Assembly: GCF_000308495.1 (NCBI RefSeq)
Contig: NZ_BAFU01000068.1
Span: 62,001-126,000, forward strand
Direction of reading: 5' to 3'
DNA from: Nocardia brevicatena NBRC 12119
GTDB taxonomy: Bacteria; Actinomycetota; Actinomycetes; Mycobacteriales; Mycobacteriaceae
DNA length: 64,000 nucleotides
Part shown: one piece after another, positions 1-10,000 of the stretch
Position numbering within the stretch: the first letter of the stretch is position 1
How the letters are laid out: every line of letters begins with the position of its first letter
Position numbers and translations under genes: made by a program
The notes under the pieces: generated by a model
Database searches by the model: none
What the model saw: the letters and a program-made list of their open reading frames with translations, nothing else
What the model was told of the DNA's origin: nothing

Positions 1-428
1 GCCGTATTCGGATCGACGCCGCCGACGTTCTCGATATCAACCGGTTGCAACATGGTGGCGGATCGCGTGTCGGCCGGATTCGTACTCGGCGTGAAGATCG
101 CCGTGTTCCCGTCGACACGCGCCGCGATGGGCCACTCCCGCCCATCCCTGAGATAGGTCAGGGGCATACCGGCGACGAGCCGCCCCTCGCCGTCCAGGAC
201 CTGGAACTGGGTACCCCGCGTCGTCAGCGAACCCCCGTCGGTACGGAGCACCACCGAATTGTCGACGATACTCGCCGTGTAGTGGATACCCGGGAGAATA
301 TCGGTCCGCAGAGTGGAGCCGGCGGGCGGCTCGGGTTCGGGCACCGGCGCCGCATACGCGGTCCCACCCGCCATTCCCACCGTGGCCGCCATTAATACCG
401 AAGCAGCCGCGAAGCTTTTCATTCCCAT
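1..428 (-). CDS. Secreted protein of unknown function, 3' end outside window
   Basis: Reads from an ATG at 428 (second ATG at 422), preceded by a GAGAA ribosome-binding sequence, leftward off the window edge; about 142 codons are visible. The first ~25 residues form a classical signal peptide: MKSF, an alanine/valine/methionine-rich core, then a TAYA|APVPEP cleavage-like site. The mature part is a soluble beta-rich stretch (TDILPGIHYTASIVDNS, LTTRGTQFQVLDGEGRLVAG) that looks like small exported proteins common in Nocardia and mycobacteria. I do not recognise a catalytic motif. It is divergent from the kdp operon and separated from it by a long non-coding region, so no functional link is implied. 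Export is well supported; the family name is not. Confidence 0.75.
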   Translation of the reverse strand, partial: MGMKSFAAASVLMAATVGMAGGTAYAAPVPEPEPPAGSTLRTDILPGIHYTASIVDNSVVLRTDGGSLTTRGTQFQVLDGEGRLVAGMPLTYLRDGREWPIAARVDGNTAIFTPSTNPADTRSATMLQPVDIENVGGVDPNT

Positions 429-891
429 ATATTTCTCGCACTTTCCTGACAGTAGTACCGCAACCCCGAAGTCCCGGAACCAGAACGCGAATACAAACCT
501 CGAAAGGGGTCCGTAGCATTCGATCACGAATTCATTCGGAAAACCGTATGGGACCCGTTAAATACATTCGTCCCCCGTCAAGAACCCGTCAACAGCCGCC
601 GGATCGCTCAATACATCTCCCTGAAACGATGCCGCCCAGAGCGATTCGACCGTCCACTCACACGTTCGTACGGACGGCCTCATCGAATGGGGCACGATAT
701 TCACGGTGTGTTGACGCGATGATGGCTCATCCTGACGGCATCATGACACCAATACCGGCCGGTCTGTAAATGAAGTGTCAAACCGCACCCCCCGAGCGCT
801 AGGGACCCGTAAAGACACTGGGCGCGGACTTCGGCGGCGGTTTGACTCACCGGGTGCCCGCCCGAAGGGCGCGATATGGAGGTTGGACCAG
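429..891. promoter_or_regulatory. Non-coding region and presumed kdp leader
   Basis: About 460 bases without a convincing gene between the divergent secreted-protein gene and the kdp operon. It should hold both promoters. A TTGACG -35-like box starts near 713, but no clear -10 follows at standard spacing. The last ~100 bases are GC-rich and contain a small hairpin (859-871, CGCCC/GAA/GGGCG) just ahead of a GGAGG ribosome-binding site (878-882). No kdpDE sensor-regulator pair lies in the window, so the control of kdp cannot be read from context. Confidence 0.45.
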
Positions 892-975
892 ATGTCTGTC
901 GTGGTGTTCACAGCGCTCACAGTCGCGGTGTTCGCGCTGCTGGGCCTTGTCCAGCGGGGAGTTGAGAAGCTGTGA
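892..975 (+). CDS. 27-aa single-helix peptide upstream of kdpF
   Basis: A tiny ORF with an ATG nine bases after GGAGG. It encodes one hydrophobic helix (VVVFTALTVAVFALLGLV) ending in a charged tail (QRGVEKL). Its stop codon overlaps the GTG start of kdpF (GTGA at 972-975), so the two are translationally coupled. It resembles KdpF in size and topology but not in sequence, and a normal KdpF follows immediately. The likely role is an accessory membrane peptide of the K+ pump, inferred only from position and coupling. Confidence 0.65.
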   Translation: MSVVVFTALTVAVFALLGLVQRGVEKL

Positions 976-1058
976 TCGCGAACCTGATCGGTCTGATATT
1001 GGCGGTCTCCGTCGCGGTCTACCTGGTCGCGGCGCTGCTCTTTCCCGAGAGGTTCTAG
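972..1058 (+). CDS. kdpF: KdpF, small subunit of the K+-transporting ATPase
   Basis: 28 codons from GTG to TAG. One transmembrane helix (IGLILAVSVAVYLVAALLF) ends in the typical KdpF motif LLFPERF. KdpF stabilises the KdpABC complex in the cytoplasmic membrane. The start overlaps the stop of the preceding peptide by four bases. The kdpA GTG at 1059 follows the stop without a gap, as usual in actinobacterial kdpFABC operons. Confidence 0.85.
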   Translation: MIANLIGLILAVSVAVYLVAALLFPERF

Positions 1059-2729
1059 GTGGACCCGACAACAGCGGGGATCGTCTTCGTCGCATCCCTG
1101 GTACTCGCGCTCGCGCTGGTGCACGTGCCGCTCGGCGACTACATGTACCGTGTCTACACCGGCGGCAACCACTCTCGTATCGAGCGGCTGGTCTACAAGA
1201 CCATAGGGGTACAGCCGCAGGTCGAACAGACCTGGGGAATCTATGCCCGCAGTGTGCTGGCCTTCTCCGCGGTGAGCATCCTGCTCCTGTTCTTCCTGCA
1301 GTTGGCGCAGGGCAGGCTGCCGCTGCGTCTCGCCGATCCCGGCACGGAGATGACCGCGGCGTTGGCCTGGAACACGGCGGTCAGCTTCACGACGAACACC
1401 AACTGGCAGAACTACTCCGGCGAATCCACCCAAGGGCATCTGGTGCAGATGGCCGGACTCGCCGTGCAGAATTTCGTCTCCGCGGCCGTCGGTATGGCGG
1501 TGGCCGTGGCGCTGGTCCGCGGCTTCGCCCGCACCCGCACCGGCGACCTGGGAAATTTCTGGGTGGACCTGGTGCGCGGCACCATCCGGATTCTGCTGCC
1601 GATCGCCTTCGTGTTCGCGATCGTGCTGGTCGCGGGCGGCGTCATCCAGAATTTCCACTCGCACGACCAGATCGTGCAGACGGTGGCCGGCGCCGAGCAG
1701 ACCATAACCGGTGGACCGGTGGCGAGCCAGGAAGTCATCAAGGTACTCGGTACCAACGGCGGCGGCTTCTACAATGCCAACTCCGCGCATCCGTTCGAGA
1801 ACCCCACATCCTGGACGAACTGGGTGGAGATCTTCCTGCTGTTGGTCATCGCCTTCTCGATGCCGCGCACATTCGGCCGGATGGTCGGTGATCGCAGACA
1901 GGGATACGCCATAGCCGCCATCATGGCCACGATCGCGGTGATCAGTGTCGCGTTGACCAATTTCTTCCAGCTGCGGCATCACGGCACCGTGCCCACCGCT
2001 ATCGGCGCGGCCACCGAAGGCGTGGAACAGCGTTTCGGTGTCGCGGACTCGGCGACGTTCGCCACCTCGACCACGCTGTCCTCCACCGGTGCCGTCAACT
2101 CGTTCCACGACTCCTACACCAGCCTCGGCGGCATGATGACCATGTTCAACATGCAGCTCGGCGAGGTCGCGCCCGGGGGCACCGGTTCCGGCCTGTACGG
2201 CATGCTCATCCTGGCCGTGATCACGGTCTTCGTGGCCGGGCAGATGGTCGGGCGAACCCCCGAATATCTGGGTAAGAAGATCACGCCGCACCAGATCAAG
2301 CTCGCCGCGTCGTACTTCCTGATCAGTCCGCTCATCGTGCTGGTCGGTACCGCCGTCGCCATGGCGCTGCCCGGCCAACGCGCCGGAATGCTGAACACGG
2401 GGCCGCACGGACTGTCCGAGGTGCTCTATGCGTTCACCTCGGCGGCGAACAACAACGGTTCCTCGTTCGCGGGCCTGACCGGCAATACCGAGTGGTACAA
2501 CACCGCACTCGGTCTGGCCATGGTTTTCGGCCGTTTCCTCCCGATCATCTTCGTGCTTGCCCTGGCCGGTTCACTGGCCCGGCAGGGCACCACTCCCGCG
2601 TCCATCGGCACGCTGCCGACGTATCGGCCGCAGTTCGTCGGCATGGTGGTCGGTGTGACGGTGATCCTGGTCGCGCTCACCTTCCTGCCCGCGCTGGCGC
2701 TCGGGCCGCTCGCCGAAGGAATCCACTGA
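1059..2729 (+). CDS. kdpA: KdpA, K+-binding and translocating subunit
   Basis: 556 aa, the usual KdpA length, starting with GTG directly after the kdpF stop. It is a polytopic membrane protein of the K+ channel superfamily that selects and conducts K+ for the KdpFABC P-type ATPase. Filter-loop signatures are visible: [37 protein letters not shown] and [14 protein letters not shown]. These are the repeated pore loops of KdpA. It is in one operon with kdpB, which starts one base after its stop. No lesion is seen. Confidence 0.97.
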   Translation: MDPTTAGIVFVASLVLALALVHVPLGDYMYRVYTGGNHSRIERLVYKTIGVQPQVEQTWGIYARSVLAFSAVSILLLFFLQLAQGRLPLRLADPGTEMTAALAWNTAVSFTTNTNWQNYSGESTQGHLVQMAGLAVQNFVSAAVGMAVAVALVRGFARTRTGDLGNFWVDLVRGTIRILLPIAFVFAIVLVAGGVIQNFHSHDQIVQTVAGAEQTITGGPVASQEVIKVLGTNGGGFYNANSAHPFENPTSWTNWVEIFLLLVIAFSMPRTFGRMVGDRRQGYAIAAIMATIAVISVALTNFFQLRHHGTVPTAIGAATEGVEQRFGVADSATFATSTTLSSTGAVNSFHDSYTSLGGMMTMFNMQLGEVAPGGTGSGLYGMLILAVITVFVAGQMVGRTPEYLGKKITPHQIKLAASYFLISPLIVLVGTAVAMALPGQRAGMLNTGPHGLSEVLYAFTSAANNNGSSFAGLTGNTEWYNTALGLAMVFGRFLPIIFVLALAGSLARQGTTPASIGTLPTYRPQFVGMVVGVTVILVALTFLPALALGPLAEGIH

Positions 2730-2730
2730 T

Positions 2731-4893
2731 ATGACCAGTAGCACCGGTACCTCCGATACCGCCGTGGACGCCGAGCCCGAGAAGGCCCGCACCACCCGCG
2801 GGGCCGTACCGAGCGGCACGCTCGATCCGAGGATGATGCTGACCTCCCTGCCGGAGGCGGTCCGCAAACTCGACCCGCGCACGATGTGGCGCAATCCGGT
2901 GATGTTCATCGTCGAGATCGGCGCCGCCTGGTCGACCGTGCTCGCGATCGTCGACCCCGCCTTCTTCGCCTGGGCGGTCGTAGGGTGGTTGTGGCTCACC
3001 GTCGTCTTTGCCAATCTGGCCGAAGCCGTGGCCGAGGGCCGCGGCAAGGCGCAGGCCGAGACCCTGCGCAAAGCCAAGACCGACACCCTCGCGCGGCGCC
3101 TGGTCGACTGGACCCCGGGCGGGCGGATCGTGGAGGAACGGGTGGCGGCTCCGCAGCTGCGGCGCGGCGACGTGGTGGTCGTCGAGGCCGGCCAGGTCAT
3201 CCCGGGCGACGGTGACGTCGTGGAGGGCATCGCCTCGGTGGACGAGTCCGCCATCACCGGTGAATCGGCGCCGGTGATCCGGGAATCCGGCGGGGATCGC
3301 TGTGCGGTCACCGGCGGAACCACCGTATTGTCCGACCGCATCGTTGTGCGGGTCACCCAGGAGCCCGGAGCGAGCTTCATCGACAAGATGATCGCTCTCG
3401 TCGAGGGGGCCAGTAGGCAGAAGACACCGAACGAGATCGCATTGAACATCCTGCTGGCCTCGCTGACGATCATCTTCGTGTTCGCGGTCGTGACACTGCA
3501 GCCACTCGCGATCTTCGCCAAGGCCGACAACCCCGGAGTGCCCGATACCGCGGCGCTGAACGGTCACGGTGTGACGGGCATCGTCATGGTCTCGCTACTG
3601 GTGTGCCTGATACCCACCACTATCGGGGCATTGTTGTCGGCCATCGGAATCGCCGGGATGGACCGCCTGGTGCAGCGCAATGTGCTGGCCATGTCGGGCC
3701 GCGCCGTGGAAGCGGCGGGAGACGTGAACACCCTGCTGCTGGATAAAACCGGCACCATCACGCTGGGCAACCGGCAGGCGTCGGAATTCGTTCCCATGCC
3801 CGGTGTTTCCGCCGACGAATTGGCCGATGCCGCGCAGCTGTCCAGCCTCGCCGACGAAACACCCGAGGGCCGCTCCATCGTCGTCTACGCCAAACAGGCG
3901 TTCGGCAAACGCGAACGCACCCCGGGGGAACTGGTCGGCGCGACCTGGGTGGGGTTCACCGCCCAGACCCGGATGTCCGGTGTGGACCTCTCCGACGGGC
4001 ATCGGCTGCGCAAGGGCGCGGCCAGTGCCGTGATCGAATGGGTGCGCTCACACGGCGGTGACGTACCGGACGAAATCGGTGTCACCGTCGACGGTATCGC
4101 CGCCTCCGGCGGCACTCCCCTGGTCGTCGGGGAGGTACAGGACGGCAATGCCCGGCTGCTGGGCGCCATCCGCCTCGCGGATATCGTCAAACGGGGTATG
4201 CGGGAGCGCTTCGACGAAATGCGTCGCATGGGCATCCGCACCATCATGATCACCGGCGACAATCCGTTGACCGCGAAGGCCATCGCCGAGGAGGCCGGCG
4301 TGGACGACTTCCTGGCGGAGGCCACGCCGGAGCACAAGCTCGACCTGATCAAGAGGGAGCAGGCCGGCGGCCGTCTGGTCGCGATGACCGGCGACGGCAC
4401 CAACGACGCCCCCGCACTGGCGCAGGCCGATGTGGGCGTCGCGATGAACACCGGCACCTCGGCCGCCAAGGAAGCCGGCAATATGGTCGATCTGGATTCG
4501 GACCCGACCAAGCTCATCGAAATCGTCGAAATCGGCAAACAGCTGCTCATCACCCGGGGCGCGCTCACCACGTTCTCGATCGCCAATGACATCGCCAAGT
4601 ACTTCGCGATCATCCCGGCGCTGTTCATCGGGCTGTTCCCCGGACTGGAGGCGCTCAACGTCATGCGGCTCACCTCCCCACAGTCGGCGATCCTGTCCGC
4701 GGTGATCTTCAACGCGCTCGTCATCGTCGCCCTGATACCGCTGTCGCTACGCGGTGTCGAATACATCCCGAGCAGCGCGTCGACGCTGCTGAGCCGCAAT
4801 CTGACGCTCTACGGCATCGGCGGCATCATCGCGCCGTTCATCGGGATCAAACTGATCGACCTCGTCGTGCACCTTCTCCCCGGGATGTCCTGA
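2731..4893 (+). CDS. kdpB: KdpB, catalytic P-type ATPase subunit
   Basis: 720 aa. KdpB hydrolyses ATP through an aspartyl-phosphate to drive K+ uptake. Motifs in order: actuator-domain TGES near residue 179, the phosphorylation motif DKTGTITLG with Asp near residue 338, the nucleotide-binding region, and the hinge [18 protein letters not shown]. Hydrophobic segments flank these as expected. The N-terminus carries about 30 extra polar residues before [19 protein letters not shown]. It sits between kdpA and kdpC with one-base gaps, so the three are co-translated. Intact. Confidence 0.97.
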   Translation: MTSSTGTSDTAVDAEPEKARTTRGAVPSGTLDPRMMLTSLPEAVRKLDPRTMWRNPVMFIVEIGAAWSTVLAIVDPAFFAWAVVGWLWLTVVFANLAEAVAEGRGKAQAETLRKAKTDTLARRLVDWTPGGRIVEERVAAPQLRRGDVVVVEAGQVIPGDGDVVEGIASVDESAITGESAPVIRESGGDRCAVTGGTTVLSDRIVVRVTQEPGASFIDKMIALVEGASRQKTPNEIALNILLASLTIIFVFAVVTLQPLAIFAKADNPGVPDTAALNGHGVTGIVMVSLLVCLIPTTIGALLSAIGIAGMDRLVQRNVLAMSGRAVEAAGDVNTLLLDKTGTITLGNRQASEFVPMPGVSADELADAAQLSSLADETPEGRSIVVYAKQAFGKRERTPGELVGATWVGFTAQTRMSGVDLSDGHRLRKGAASAVIEWVRSHGGDVPDEIGVTVDGIAASGGTPLVVGEVQDGNARLLGAIRLADIVKRGMRERFDEMRRMGIRTIMITGDNPLTAKAIAEEAGVDDFLAEATPEHKLDLIKREQAGGRLVAMTGDGTNDAPALAQADVGVAMNTGTSAAKEAGNMVDLDSDPTKLIEIVEIGKQLLITRGALTTFSIANDIAKYFAIIPALFIGLFPGLEALNVMRLTSPQSAILSAVIFNALVIVALIPLSLRGVEYIPSSASTLLSRNLTLYGIGGIIAPFIGIKLIDLVVHLLPGMS

Positions 4894-4894
4894 C

Positions 4895-5764
4895 ATGCGT
4901 ATCTCCCCCTGGATGCGGCAGCACGTGGCGGCATTGCGTGCGCTGCTCGTGCTCACCGTGATCACCGGAATCGTCTACCCGCTCGCGGTTTTCGCCGTCG
5001 CCCAACTGCCCGGACTGCGGGACAGGGCCGATGGCTCCCTGATCGGAGCCGGCGGGACACTCGTCGGCTCCGAACTCATCGGGCAGTCGTTCACCGATGC
5101 GGACGGTAACGCACTCGTGCAGTATTTCCAGAGCCGGCCGTCGGCGGCGGGCGGTGGATACGATCCGCTGTCCACCGGTGCCTCCAATCTCGGACCGGAA
5201 AGCATCGTCGACAGGCCCGGAGGCCCGAGTCTGCTCACCACCGTGTGCACCCGCAGCAAGGAGATCGGCGAGCGGGAAGGAGTCGACGGCAGCAGACCGT
5301 TCTGCACGAAAAGCGGTGTGGGCGCCGTCCTCTCGGTGATCGGTCCGCGCGGGGCCGACGGGGAGGTGACCGCCCCGGTTCGGGTCGTCAGTGTCAACGA
5401 GACCTGCCCGGCCCAACCGTTCCTACGCTCCTACCAGGGTGTGCGGGTCGAATGCGCCGAGCCGGGAGCGGATTACTCCCACGGCCGGATCGTGCCGGTC
5501 ATCGGTGACACCCCGCGTGATCCGCGGGTGCCCGCCGACGCGGTCACCGCGAGCGGCAGTGGTCTGGACCCGCATATCTCCCCCGAATACGCGGCCATCC
5601 AGGTGCCCCGAATCGCCAAGGCCCGAGGCGTCACCGAGGACCGGGTGCGCGAAGTGGTCGCGGCGCATACCTCGGGGCGGGCACTGGGGTTCCTCGGCGA
5701 GCCGACCGTCGAGGTGGTGCGGTTGAACCTCGAACTGGATCGGCGATATCCCCTCCCGGGGTAG
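4895..5764 (+). CDS. kdpC: KdpC, long form with a cysteine-containing insertion
   Basis: 289 aa, roughly 80-100 residues longer than the compact KdpC of E. coli or M. tuberculosis. One N-terminal membrane anchor (ALLVLTVITGIVYPLAVFAVA) is followed by an extracytoplasmic domain. The conserved core (GQSFTDADG, YFQSRPSAAGGGYDPLSTGASNLGP, SGSGLDPHISPEYAAIQVPRIAKARG) is split by an insertion at about residues 110-205. The insertion contains four Cys (VCTRS, FCTKS, ETCPA, VECAE). KdpC stabilises the complex and promotes ATP binding by KdpB. Two disulfides in the insertion are plausible but not shown. It starts one base after the kdpB stop. Confidence 0.93.
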   Translation: MRISPWMRQHVAALRALLVLTVITGIVYPLAVFAVAQLPGLRDRADGSLIGAGGTLVGSELIGQSFTDADGNALVQYFQSRPSAAGGGYDPLSTGASNLGPESIVDRPGGPSLLTTVCTRSKEIGEREGVDGSRPFCTKSGVGAVLSVIGPRGADGEVTAPVRVVSVNETCPAQPFLRSYQGVRVECAEPGADYSHGRIVPVIGDTPRDPRVPADAVTASGSGLDPHISPEYAAIQVPRIAKARGVTEDRVREVVAAHTSGRALGFLGEPTVEVVRLNLELDRRYPLPG

Positions 5765-5891
5765 CCCTTCGCTTCTCGCGCACGGACGGAGTCGCAGACC
5801 GACCACCACCCCACAAGGTAGTTGCAAATCACAATCGGAATTACCCTGGAGGTAGGCGATAGTAGAATGCAACCACTTCTGAGGAGGTGGG

Positions 5892-6380
5892 ATGGAACCC
5901 CGATCCGGATGTCCGATCAACGCCGCGGTGGAGGTACTCGGCGATCCCTGGACGATGTTGGTGCTGCGCGACGTGATGTTCGGCAACCGGCGTCACTTCC
6001 GCGAGCTGCTGCACGGCTCGGAGGAGGGGATCGCGTCCAATATCCTCAGCGACCGACTCAAACGCCTCGTCGCCGCCGGCCTGCTCACCAAGGCCGACGC
6101 CGGACGCGGCCAACGGGCGGCGTACTCGCTCACCGAGGCAGGTATCACGACGCTCCCGGTAATGGTCGCCCTCGCCAACTGGGGACTCGACCACCGCGAC
6201 GGCACGCCGACCCTGCGTGTGCGCGCCGAACTCCTGCGCGACGGCGGACCGAAACTGATCGAGCGGTTCATGGACGAACTGCGCGAGGCGCATCTCGGCA
6301 TCCCACTGCCCCACCCCGACCTGCCGCGGGCGAGCGTTCAACTGCGGGAAGCGTATGAATCCGCTGTCGGCGCGGTATGA
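5892..6380 (+). CDS. HxlR-family winged-helix transcriptional regulator
   Basis: 162 aa. The HxlR signature starts at the N-terminus: GCPINAAVEVLGDPWTMLVLRDVMFG, then the helix-turn-helix with NILSDRLKRLVAAGLL and the wing GQRAAYSLTEAG. The Cys near residue 8 is the position used for redox or electrophile sensing in many HxlR members. A C-terminal extension of ~60 residues of unknown role follows. The ATG at 5892 has a strong GAGGAGG site at 5881-5887. A promoter-like TTGCAA (from 5821) and TAGAAT (near 5863-5868) precede it. No divergent target gene is left next to it; the downstream DNA is gene debris, so its original target may be lost. Confidence 0.88.
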   Translation: MEPRSGCPINAAVEVLGDPWTMLVLRDVMFGNRRHFRELLHGSEEGIASNILSDRLKRLVAAGLLTKADAGRGQRAAYSLTEAGITTLPVMVALANWGLDHRDGTPTLRVRAELLRDGGPKLIERFMDELREAHLGIPLPHPDLPRASVQLREAYESAVGAV

Positions 6381-6480
6381 GCACACGGCCTGATCCCGGC
6401 GTCACTCGAGTGGCATGCCCGTATCGGCCCACCCCCGACCCTCGTCACGTCCGCGATACTGCGACCCGCGGGCGGAAACA

Positions 6481-6512
6481 ACGAACCCCAGGCCATCGGG
6501 CCCGGGGTTCGT
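6481..6512. terminator. Strong bidirectional-looking hairpin terminator
   Basis: Inverted repeat: ACGAACCCC-a-GGCC / ATCG loop / GGCC-c-GGGGTTCGT, that is 13 paired bases with one mismatch. It lies 100 bases after the HxlR gene and just beyond the stop codon of a degraded transporter fragment on the other strand. It probably ended transcription of both. Confidence 0.8.
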
Positions 6513-6518
6513 CGAGGA

Positions 6519-6645
6519 TTACGCCGACACCGGCGGCCGAACGTCACGCGGGTCGCGGGTTCGGTTCCCCGGCAACGCGACCAACAGCACCGCGGAGATG
6601 GCGCAGGCCGGCAGATAGCCCGCGGTGATCGAGGTCAATCGAACG
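6519..6645 (-). pseudogene. C-terminal scrap of an MFS (drug-efflux type) transporter
   Basis: On the minus strand the frame reads LTSITAGYLPACAISAVLLVALPGN then a polar tail ending in a TAA (6519-6521). This matches the last transmembrane helix and tail of EmrB/QacA-like MFS proteins, followed at once by the terminator at 6481-6512. No upstream part of the gene exists: past about 6645 the frame runs into unrelated DNA. It is a leftover 3' end after deletion. Confidence 0.6.
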
Positions 6646-6800
6646 CGTCGCCTACTACCTGTCGAGCGCCGAGCGTGACCTGGACGAAGCCGGTATCGGC
6701 CAGCTGGTCGCCGTATCCGACAAACTCATCGTCCGAGCGCCGGGATCGGCGCTGCGCCTGCTGGACCGCGTCGCGGATGTCGCCGGTCCGGACCGGACGA
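6638..6800 (+). pseudogene. Unidentified coding scrap
   Basis: A plus-strand frame without a start codon has coding-like composition (IERVAYYLSSAERDLDEAG, then QLVAVSDKLIVRAPGSALR). It begins where the MFS scrap ends. It looks like the middle or C-terminal part of a lost gene that was joined to the MFS remnant by a deletion. I cannot name the family. Chance openness in GC-rich DNA is the alternative. Confidence 0.3.
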
Positions 6801-6813
6801 CCGGCTGCGGCGG

Positions 6814-7068
6814 TCACTCGGTCGGGTGTCCATCCGCCGCCTCGCCATCGGAGCGTCTCATGTCCCGGGCCTTGCGGCGCCACTGTGCGATCAGTTCGCG
6901 CGACCGGTCGGCGAACTCGGCCCGGTCCGCCTCGGGCCAGGTGTCGACGTCCATATCCAGTCCCCGTTCGAGAACGAAATTCATGAAATGCTCGCCGGTC
7001 GCCTTGCTGCGCTGCCGGATGAACTCCGCTTCTGCGGGGGTGATGTTCACAGCTTCTTCATCAGCCAT
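6814..7068 (-). CDS. 84-aa acidic protein, candidate immunity or chaperone partner
   Basis: Starts at an ATG (7068) that overlaps the 3' end of the large WXG100-like gene by 22 bases. Translation is therefore likely coupled and the gene belongs to that operon. The protein is small, soluble and helical (TPAEAEFIRQRSKATGEHF, then WPEADRAEFADRSRELIAQW), rich in Asp/Glu and Arg. There is no signal peptide or membrane helix. A small gene directly after a polymorphic-toxin-like gene is the usual position for the cognate immunity protein. That is inference from context; I do not recognise the family. Confidence 0.65.
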   Translation of the reverse strand: MADEEAVNITPAEAEFIRQRSKATGEHFMNFVLERGLDMDVDTWPEADRAEFADRSRELIAQWRRKARDMRRSDGEAADGHPTE

Positions 7069-10000
7069 AGGTCCATCCATTCCATGATGCGCACACCCAG
7101 CCGGGGATCGTCACCGACCACGGACACCAGTTCCAGGGGCGAGGGGTATTCGGTAACGGTTTCACCCACGGTGACGGGCTCTGCGAACCGGGCGAGCAGA
7201 CCGTCCAAGATATAACGATCGGCGGGGGACGCCGTCTCGCGCAGGCTCGACAACCGCTCCCGTATCTGCTCGACGCCCTGTGCCAGCCTGACCGGATTCG
7301 GGTTCCAGTCATAGCCGGCCCGTGCCCAGAATACGGCTCCCTTCTCGGCGCCGGTGCGGACCTGCACTCGGTCCACGCCAGAGGAACGGTAGTAGTCCTC
7401 CACCGCGTTCAGGAACATGGACGAGAACCCTCGGCCGCGAGCGTTCGCGTTCTCGATATTGAGCGCGGCGACATCCACCACGAACCGGTCGTCACCGTCG
7501 ATCGCGATGATCTGCCGTACGTATCCGATCTTGGTGTCCTCGTCGAGGATATCGGCTTCCACCCTGATGGCGGCCCGGATATCGGGTTCGCCGGCGACAT
7601 TCATGTGTTTGCCGACGACCTCGCCCAAGCGGTACGGGCCGTACTGTTGCCCGAGCCCCTGCAGCCGAGCCGTCAACGTCTGGTTATCGGGGGTATCGAA
7701 AAGCTCTCGTACCGGAGGGAGGTTCGACAGATCCGGCTGTGGCCGAGACGCCGGCCCGGTGTTCGCCTCCGCGGAAGTGGGGTCAAGTCGGTCGGAAGCG
7801 CCGGCACCTGGGGAATCGACCACCGAACCGGCTTCCTCGCTCCGGGTGCGCGGTGCACCGGGTACCCGGTCGGCGTCGGCCGGGGACCGGTTCGGCGCCA
7901 CGGTGGATTGCCGGTCGGGAAGTGTTTGTTCCCGTGCGATATCGGCGACTCCAGGGAACCGTTCGGAGAGAACGGAGGTGAGCGTGGCGGCACGCGGTGC
8001 GGCATGAAGGTCCGGGATGTTCGCACGTGTGCTCCGAAGATAGAAGTTGGTGAGGCCGACCGCGGCGGCGGAGAGCTCCGACGGCCATGCGTGGGCAAGG
8101 AGCTCGTCCATGATGTCGCTCATCTTCTCGGCGGCCCGCGACATCGCGCGATGTTGGTCGACCTGGTCGTCCAGTGCGGCGCGAGCCATATTCCGGGCTT
8201 CCTGCGCCTGCATCTGCGCCTCGAAATCCCTGACCTCGTGGTCGATTCTGGTTTCGTCCGCCAAGGCCGCGGCGATCCGACCGAACGGTTCGTCGTCGGG
8301 GGCGTCCGAAGGCGCCAGGCGATCCCGCTCTTCGAGAACGGTTCGGATCAGGATGTCACGCGCGCGCTCGGCGGACACATCGGCCGCGTGCTGCTGTGCG
8401 GCGGCCACCCGTTCGGTGGCGTAGGCCCGTTCCTTCGCACCGATGACACTCTCGACCGTGTGCGCTTCGGCGAGCGCCGCCATCCAGGACGGTTTGCTGG
8501 ACGCCCCGTTCAATGCGTCACCGACAAACCGGGTGAAGTCGTCCAGCACTTGTATCTTGTGGTTGTTCCGCTCCTCGATGGTGTCCCTGACCGCCGCCCA
8601 CGCCCCGGCACTGTCCTGATATGCCGTATTCGCCCGGTCGTACGCGTCACCGACCCTGTCCCACATATCGTTCAACAGGTTCTCCGCAGCGAATTCGGCG
8701 TCGGCGTCCGAATAGATCCGCAGCTCCAGCGATTCGAGCTTGGCGTCCAGCCAGGCCAGCGTGCGTAACCTGGCCTGGCTCGCGGCGTCGGTTGCCGCCA
8801 TCTCGGCGACATTCGCGTCGAACATCGCGGACTCCACGGCCGCGTCCAGCTCCGACAGGCGGGTAGTGGCCTCCTGGATTCGGGCTGCCTGCTCCGGGAA
8901 CGGCACTTCCGGGCCCGTCACGGCCGGTGCCTCGGGTTCGATCCCGACTTCGTCGGGGAGAGGTGCCGTGGTGTCGTCCGAGGCAGCAGACGGGGCGAGG
9001 TCACCGTGGTCCGGGCCATCGGATCTGACCAGATCAACGGAAACGCTCTCGGGAGGTTCACCTCCGCCACCGGTCGTTTCGGGCTTGACGCTCGGCGTAT
9101 CCGGGAGGCCGGCCTCCGCCTGTGCCGCCATAGGTGCCAGCGGTGCGGCATGTGCGGTGTGTACGGCGTGGACAGCGCTGCCGACGACCCCACCGACCAG
9201 TCCGGTGACGATTCCGACGTGCAGATCTTCGAGGGTCGGCATGGCGACGCCGTCTCCGAAGAGCACGGGAGCCACCGCGGCGGCGCCGAGACCGGCGCCC
9301 GCACCGGCGATCCCACCGACCCCACCGAGCAGCAGCATGTTGCCGGCCGTGGCCCACCTGCCGGCCGGTGCAGTGATGCCGGTGTGCAATCCCAGCCGGC
9401 CGGCCAATCCGGCGGCCGCACCGGCGCCCGCCGCACCACCGGCCGCGCCGCTGATACCAGCAATAGCGATCGATTTCCAGTCGAAGGTTTTCCGATTGCC
9501 CTGCGCCCACTGCCACCCCTGTGCCGCTGCCATCACTCCGGCACCGGTCACCGCGCCGAGGACTGTGGAGGCCAACACCATGGCACCGCGCGAGGCGGTG
9601 GCCCGGGCCCCGCTCAGCGTGATCGTCTCGACCACCGAGCGCAGCACTATCCGCCACGCCGCCTGCGCGACGACCCGGTCGGCGGCCATCTTCACCGGCG
9701 CTGCATACAACAGATAGGCACTGGCGACGAGCTGGATCACCATAACCGTGCCTATGCCGATCCAGTTGAGTTGCCCCAGTTCAATGGAATTGGCGCCCGT
9801 GTACTGCTGCTCGGCCATCGAATCGTGGTAGTCGGCCTGCATCGACAAATCCCTGGCCAGATCGGCATACCGCCGCGAAGCCTCGGCGTAGGTATGTCCC
9901 TCGCCGGATTGCCGCAGCACGGCGGAGACCGTCTCGCACCGGCCCGCCAGCACCCGGCACCGTTCGGCCGAGTCCGACCACGCGTCGCCGGCCAGCCGCA

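Noticed and set aside
741-2408. Long minus-strand open frame opposite kdpA
   Set aside because: Asp/His/Arg/Gly-rich shadow of a clear KdpA gene; no start signal or family pattern.
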